Source: Parvularcula oceani (GTDB taxonomy: Bacteria; Pseudomonadota; Alphaproteobacteria; Caulobacterales; Parvularculaceae). Taken from it: a stretch of DNA of 64,000 bases. A program made the translations under genes and the position numbers. Position 1 is the stretch's first letter. Every line of letters starts with the position of its first letter. Positions 61,434 to 64,000 of the stretch are shown here, one piece after another. Location: NCBI RefSeq assembly GCF_000733125.1, contig NZ_JPHU01000003.1:248001-312000 (forward strand), written 5' to 3'. The notes under the pieces are model-generated. The model was given only the letters and a program-made list of their open reading frames with translations, was not told the origin of the DNA and ran no database searches.

Positions 61434-62815
61434 GGCTCGTCCGCCGCGGCGCCGCGCGGGCCGCGGCGGCCCTTTTCCTGCTGGCCGCCGCCCCTGCCCT
61501 CGCGCAGGAGGAGGCGCAGACCGAGCCCGATGACGGCATCACCGTCACCGAGGGCCCCATCGCCACGAATGGCGACGACCTGACGCCCGACGAAGAGATC
61601 GCGGCGCGCCTCGGCGATGTCTTCGGCGCCCTCTCCTCTCTCACCGCCGTCGAGGTGACGGTCCGGGACGGCGTCGTCACCCTGTCCGGGACCGTGCCCG
61701 ACGGCGCGGCGGTCGAGCGGGCCGAGATCCTGGCGGCCAAGACCAATGGCGTGGTCGCCGTCGAGAACCGCCTCCAGCAGGACGTCTCGGTCGAGGGGCG
61801 CCTGACCCCGGCGCTGGAGCGCTATTCGGAGTTCCAGCGCAACGCCATCGCGCTCCTCCCCCTTCTCGCCATCGCCGCGGTGATCGTGACCGTCGCATGG
61901 CTTCTGGGCGTCCTGATCGGGCGGCAGAAATGGCTCTGGCGCCGGATGGCGAAGAACACGCTGCTGGTCGACCTGATCGCGACCGTCATTCCGATCGTCT
62001 TCGTCCTTCTCGGCCTCGTCTCCGCGCTCAACGTGCTCGACGCGGTGGCGATCCTGTCGGCCGTGCTCGGCGCGGCGGGCGTTCTGGGCCTCGCCGTCGG
62101 CTTCGCGATCCGGGACACGATCGAGAACTTCATCGCCAGCATCATGCTGTCCCTGCGCCAGCCCTTCCGCGCCAAGGACTTCGTCGAGATCGACGGCCAG
62201 CAGGGGGCGGTGGTCCGCCTGACCTCCCGCGCGACGATCCTGATGACGCCGGACGGCAATCATCTGCGCATTCCGAACGCGCAGGTCTTCAAGGCGGTGA
62301 TCCTCAACTATACCCGCAACCCCGAGCGCCGCTTCACCTTCGCGCTCGGCATCGACGCCGAAGACGATCCCAAGGCCGGCATCGAGACCGGCCTCGATGC
62401 GCTGCGCACCCTGCCCTTCGTGCTGGCGGAGCCCGCGCCGCAGGCCTGGATCGAGGAGGTCGGCGACAGCAATATCGTCCTGACCTTCGCGCCCTGGATC
62501 GATCAGCGGGAGACGGATTTCCTCAAGGCCAAGTCGGCGGCCATACGGGGCGTGAAGATCGCGCTCGAAGAGGCAGGCTTCACCCTGCCCGAGCCGATCT
62601 ACCGCCTGCGCGTCGATCAGGTGCCCGAAGGCCTCACGCAAGGAGGCGCGGCGACGGTGCGGCGGCAGGATGCGCCGAAAGGCAGGCTCGCGGCGGCTGC
62701 GGCCGAGGACACCTCTCCCGATCCGACCCTCGAACAGAAAGTGGAAGAAGACCGCTCCGACGCGAGAGGCGGCGACCTCCTCTCCGAACACGCCCCGACC
62801 GAATACGACGCCTGA
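61430..62815 (+). CDS. BON-domain MscS-type mechanosensitive channel
   Basis: This 461-residue protein has a signal peptide (1-25, ALAQ), a periplasmic BON domain (about 55-120, VTVRDGVVTLSGTVPDGAAV), and three membrane helices (about 140-165, 180-202, 207-228). The pore helix and beta domain of MscS follow: AGVLGLAVGFAIRDTIENFI, LRQPFRAKDFVEIDGQQGAV and the NAQVF motif, then an acidic C-terminal tail. BON domains usually bind phospholipid, so gating may sense lipids as well as tension. It is coupled to lysK by a four-base overlap. Confidence 0.92.
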   Translation: MRLVRRGAARAAAALFLLAAAPALAQEEAQTEPDDGITVTEGPIATNGDDLTPDEEIAARLGDVFGALSSLTAVEVTVRDGVVTLSGTVPDGAAVERAEILAAKTNGVVAVENRLQQDVSVEGRLTPALERYSEFQRNAIALLPLLAIAAVIVTVAWLLGVLIGRQKWLWRRMAKNTLLVDLIATVIPIVFVLLGLVSALNVLDAVAILSAVLGAAGVLGLAVGFAIRDTIENFIASIMLSLRQPFRAKDFVEIDGQQGAVVRLTSRATILMTPDGNHLRIPNAQVFKAVILNYTRNPERRFTFALGIDAEDDPKAGIETGLDALRTLPFVLAEPAPQAWIEEVGDSNIVLTFAPWIDQRETDFLKAKSAAIRGVKIALEEAGFTLPEPIYRLRVDQVPEGLTQGGAATVRRQDAPKGRLAAAAAEDTSPDPTLEQKVEEDRSDARGGDLLSEHAPTEYDA

Positions 62816-62845
62816 GCGCGGCTCCGACGCCTCGCCGCGGCCGCT

Positions 62846-63652
62846 TCAGGCTCTCGTCCGCGGCGTGAATGTGGGATCGCGCCGCGCCGCTCCGGCCTCG
62901 AGCGCGGCGTAGAGGGCGTGCGCACCGGCGAGATCGGCGCTGATCTGCGGCCGCGGCGCGCTTTCCGGCTTCACGATCGTGCCCGCCCGGATCTTGGCCG
63001 AACCATCGCCGAACCCCCAGCGTCCGGTCGTCGGCGTCATGCCGTAGCGGGGCGCGAGCGGCTGGCGGAGCTGAAGGAACCCGGTGAGGCGGGCGAGCTC
63101 GCCCTCGGGATCGGCCCGCAGCGCATCGTAGCTGAGGGCGGCGAAGGGCACGTCGCCGGGCAGGGCGTCGAGGCTCGCCGACAGCTCCCGCAGGCGTTTT
63201 TCCAGATAGCGCACCGTGCCGGCCCGGTCCTTCCTGCCCTCCGAGGCGAACATGCGCTCGAGGCTCGCCGCATTGCCCTCCGGCTCCCGCAGGAGGAGGA
63301 GGACGTGCAGGCGGGTCGCCCGCGCGACCTCCGCGAGGTCGGGCAGGTAGCCCGCGTGGAGCACCTTATCCATCAGGTAGGAGCCATGCTCCGGCCAGCG
63401 ATGCGAGAAGCGCAGCGTCCAGTAGGCGAGCTCGTCGAGGCGTTCGGGCCGGTCATAGACGAGATGCGCCTCGCCGAAGCCGGCAATGCCCGGATTGTCG
63501 GCCAGGATATGGGTGAGCAGGGTCGAGCCAGACCGCATCACGCCGAGGACCAGAAGCGTCCGGTCCTCATGCCGTCGGGCGATCAGGGGCCGCAGGGCGG
63601 CGAAGGCGAGTCTGTGGTGGGGGCGCATGTCCATCGCCCCCACCAACAGCAT
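62846..63652 (-). CDS. Sulfotransferase family protein
   Basis: This 268-residue protein has the 5'-phosphosulfate binding loop in LLVLGVMRSGSTLLTHILAD and the second-helix pattern VLLLLREPEGNAASLERMFA (3'-phosphate loop). It should transfer sulfate from PAPS to a lipid, sugar or protein; the acceptor cannot be told. Start ATG 63652 is used, but ATG 63628 is also possible. Convergent with mscS at 31 bases. Confidence 0.85.
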   Translation of the reverse strand: MLLVGAMDMRPHHRLAFAALRPLIARRHEDRTLLVLGVMRSGSTLLTHILADNPGIAGFGEAHLVYDRPERLDELAYWTLRFSHRWPEHGSYLMDKVLHAGYLPDLAEVARATRLHVLLLLREPEGNAASLERMFASEGRKDRAGTVRYLEKRLRELSASLDALPGDVPFAALSYDALRADPEGELARLTGFLQLRQPLAPRYGMTPTTGRWGFGDGSAKIRAGTIVKPESAPRPQISADLAGAHALYAALEAGAARRDPTFTPRTRA

Positions 63653-63710
63653 CAGCGGCCGTTAGGGTTCCGGGCCGCGGCGTGGCGATCCGGAAAACGG
63701 CCGGCGCGGA

Positions 63711-64000
63711 TCAGCGGTTCGGCTGCGGCGTGACGCGCAGATAGGGCTTCACCGTCTTGTAGCCCTTGGGGAAGCGCTGCTTGATCTCGTTCTCATCGGT
63801 CAGGCTCGGCACGATGATCACGTCCTCCCCGTCCTTCCAGTCCGCAGGGGTCGCGACCTTGTAGCCGTCGGTCAGCTGGAGGCTGTCGATCGCCCGCAGG
63901 ATCTCGAGGAAGTTCCGGCCCGTGGCGGGCGGATAGGTCAGCGTCAGGCGCAGCTTCTTGTCCGGGTCGATGACATAGACCGACCGGACCGTGACATTGG
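63711..64000 (-). CDS. 1-Cys (Prx6-type) peroxiredoxin, C-terminal part
   Basis: The reading ends at TGA 63711 and runs off the right edge. The visible 95 residues read NVTVRSVYVIDPDKKLRLTL, YPPATGRNFLEILRAIDSLQ, VATPADWKDGEDVIIVPSLT and end YKTVKPYLRVTPQPNR. This is the conserved C-terminal half of Prx6-type peroxiredoxins that reduce peroxides. The catalytic Cys lies outside the window. Confidence 0.93.
   Translation of the reverse strand, partial: NVTVRSVYVIDPDKKLRLTLTYPPATGRNFLEILRAIDSLQLTDGYKVATPADWKDGEDVIIVPSLTDENEIKQRFPKGYKTVKPYLRVTPQPNR

Overview
The window is about 64 kb of GC-rich DNA (by eye roughly two thirds G+C). Gene content and order point to an alphaproteobacterium. The clearest signs are tsaE-amgK-murU-addB-addA-trxA in a row, tsaD-gpsA divergent from hemC-hemD followed by a Mic60/mitofilin-like gene and hemY, a class I lysyl-tRNA synthetase, COQ9, MmcB and a K+-independent H+-pyrophosphatase. 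Genus cannot be decided from this stretch. Nearly all of it is compact housekeeping chromosome with short gaps and many 1-4 nt start/stop overlaps.

The one clear accessory region is at the left end. A 4,416-bp transposon (577-4992) interrupts comM just after its Walker B motif. It has about 35-bp near-perfect terminal inverted repeats, a perfect 8-bp target duplication (GAGTTCTC), one IS1595/ISXO2-type transposase, and seven further genes. These include a small DUF6471-like regulator with two downstream genes on the minus strand, and several predicted DNA-binding proteins of unknown role. A near-identical 16-bp palindrome (consensus TCACCAAATAAGGTGA) occurs four times: once in each terminal repeat and twice in the divergent regulator/transposase promoter region. 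This suggests one protein reads both the promoters and the ends.

Layout to the right: 5.7-9.9 kb hybrid histidine kinase, hemW-rdgB, a small membrane protein and an Xre regulator; 10-14 kb rlmN and a three-gene operon of unknown function; 14-21.4 kb gpsA-tsaD and hemCD-mic60-hemY; 21.4-30.6 kb trxA, recombination (addAB), cell-wall recycling (murU, amgK) and tRNA modification (tsaE); 30.7-38.1 kb ferredoxin, mmcB, a non-coding structured interval, HAD phosphatase, H+-PPase, alcohol dehydrogenase, phospholipase D-like protein, soluble pyrophosphatase and tRNA-Gly; 38.2-44.5 kb galU, murJ, a glycosyltransferase-like gene and a MotA/MotB-like pair; 44.5-52.3 kb msrA, thioesterase, kinase-like protein, hydrolases, COQ9, rpsU, pirin and two divergent envelope proteins with similar C-terminal tails; 52.3-64 kb rpsA-cmk, amidohydrolase, a RimB-RimK fusion operon with pyrD, lysS-mscS, sulfotransferase and a peroxiredoxin cut by the window edge.

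Points most worth a second look: the comM transposon and its four operator-like palindromes; rpsU, whose Shine-Dalgarno and likely promoter indicate an AUC start codon; the structured interval after mmcB; the shared Cys-containing tails of the two divergent envelope proteins; and the RimB-RimK fusion.
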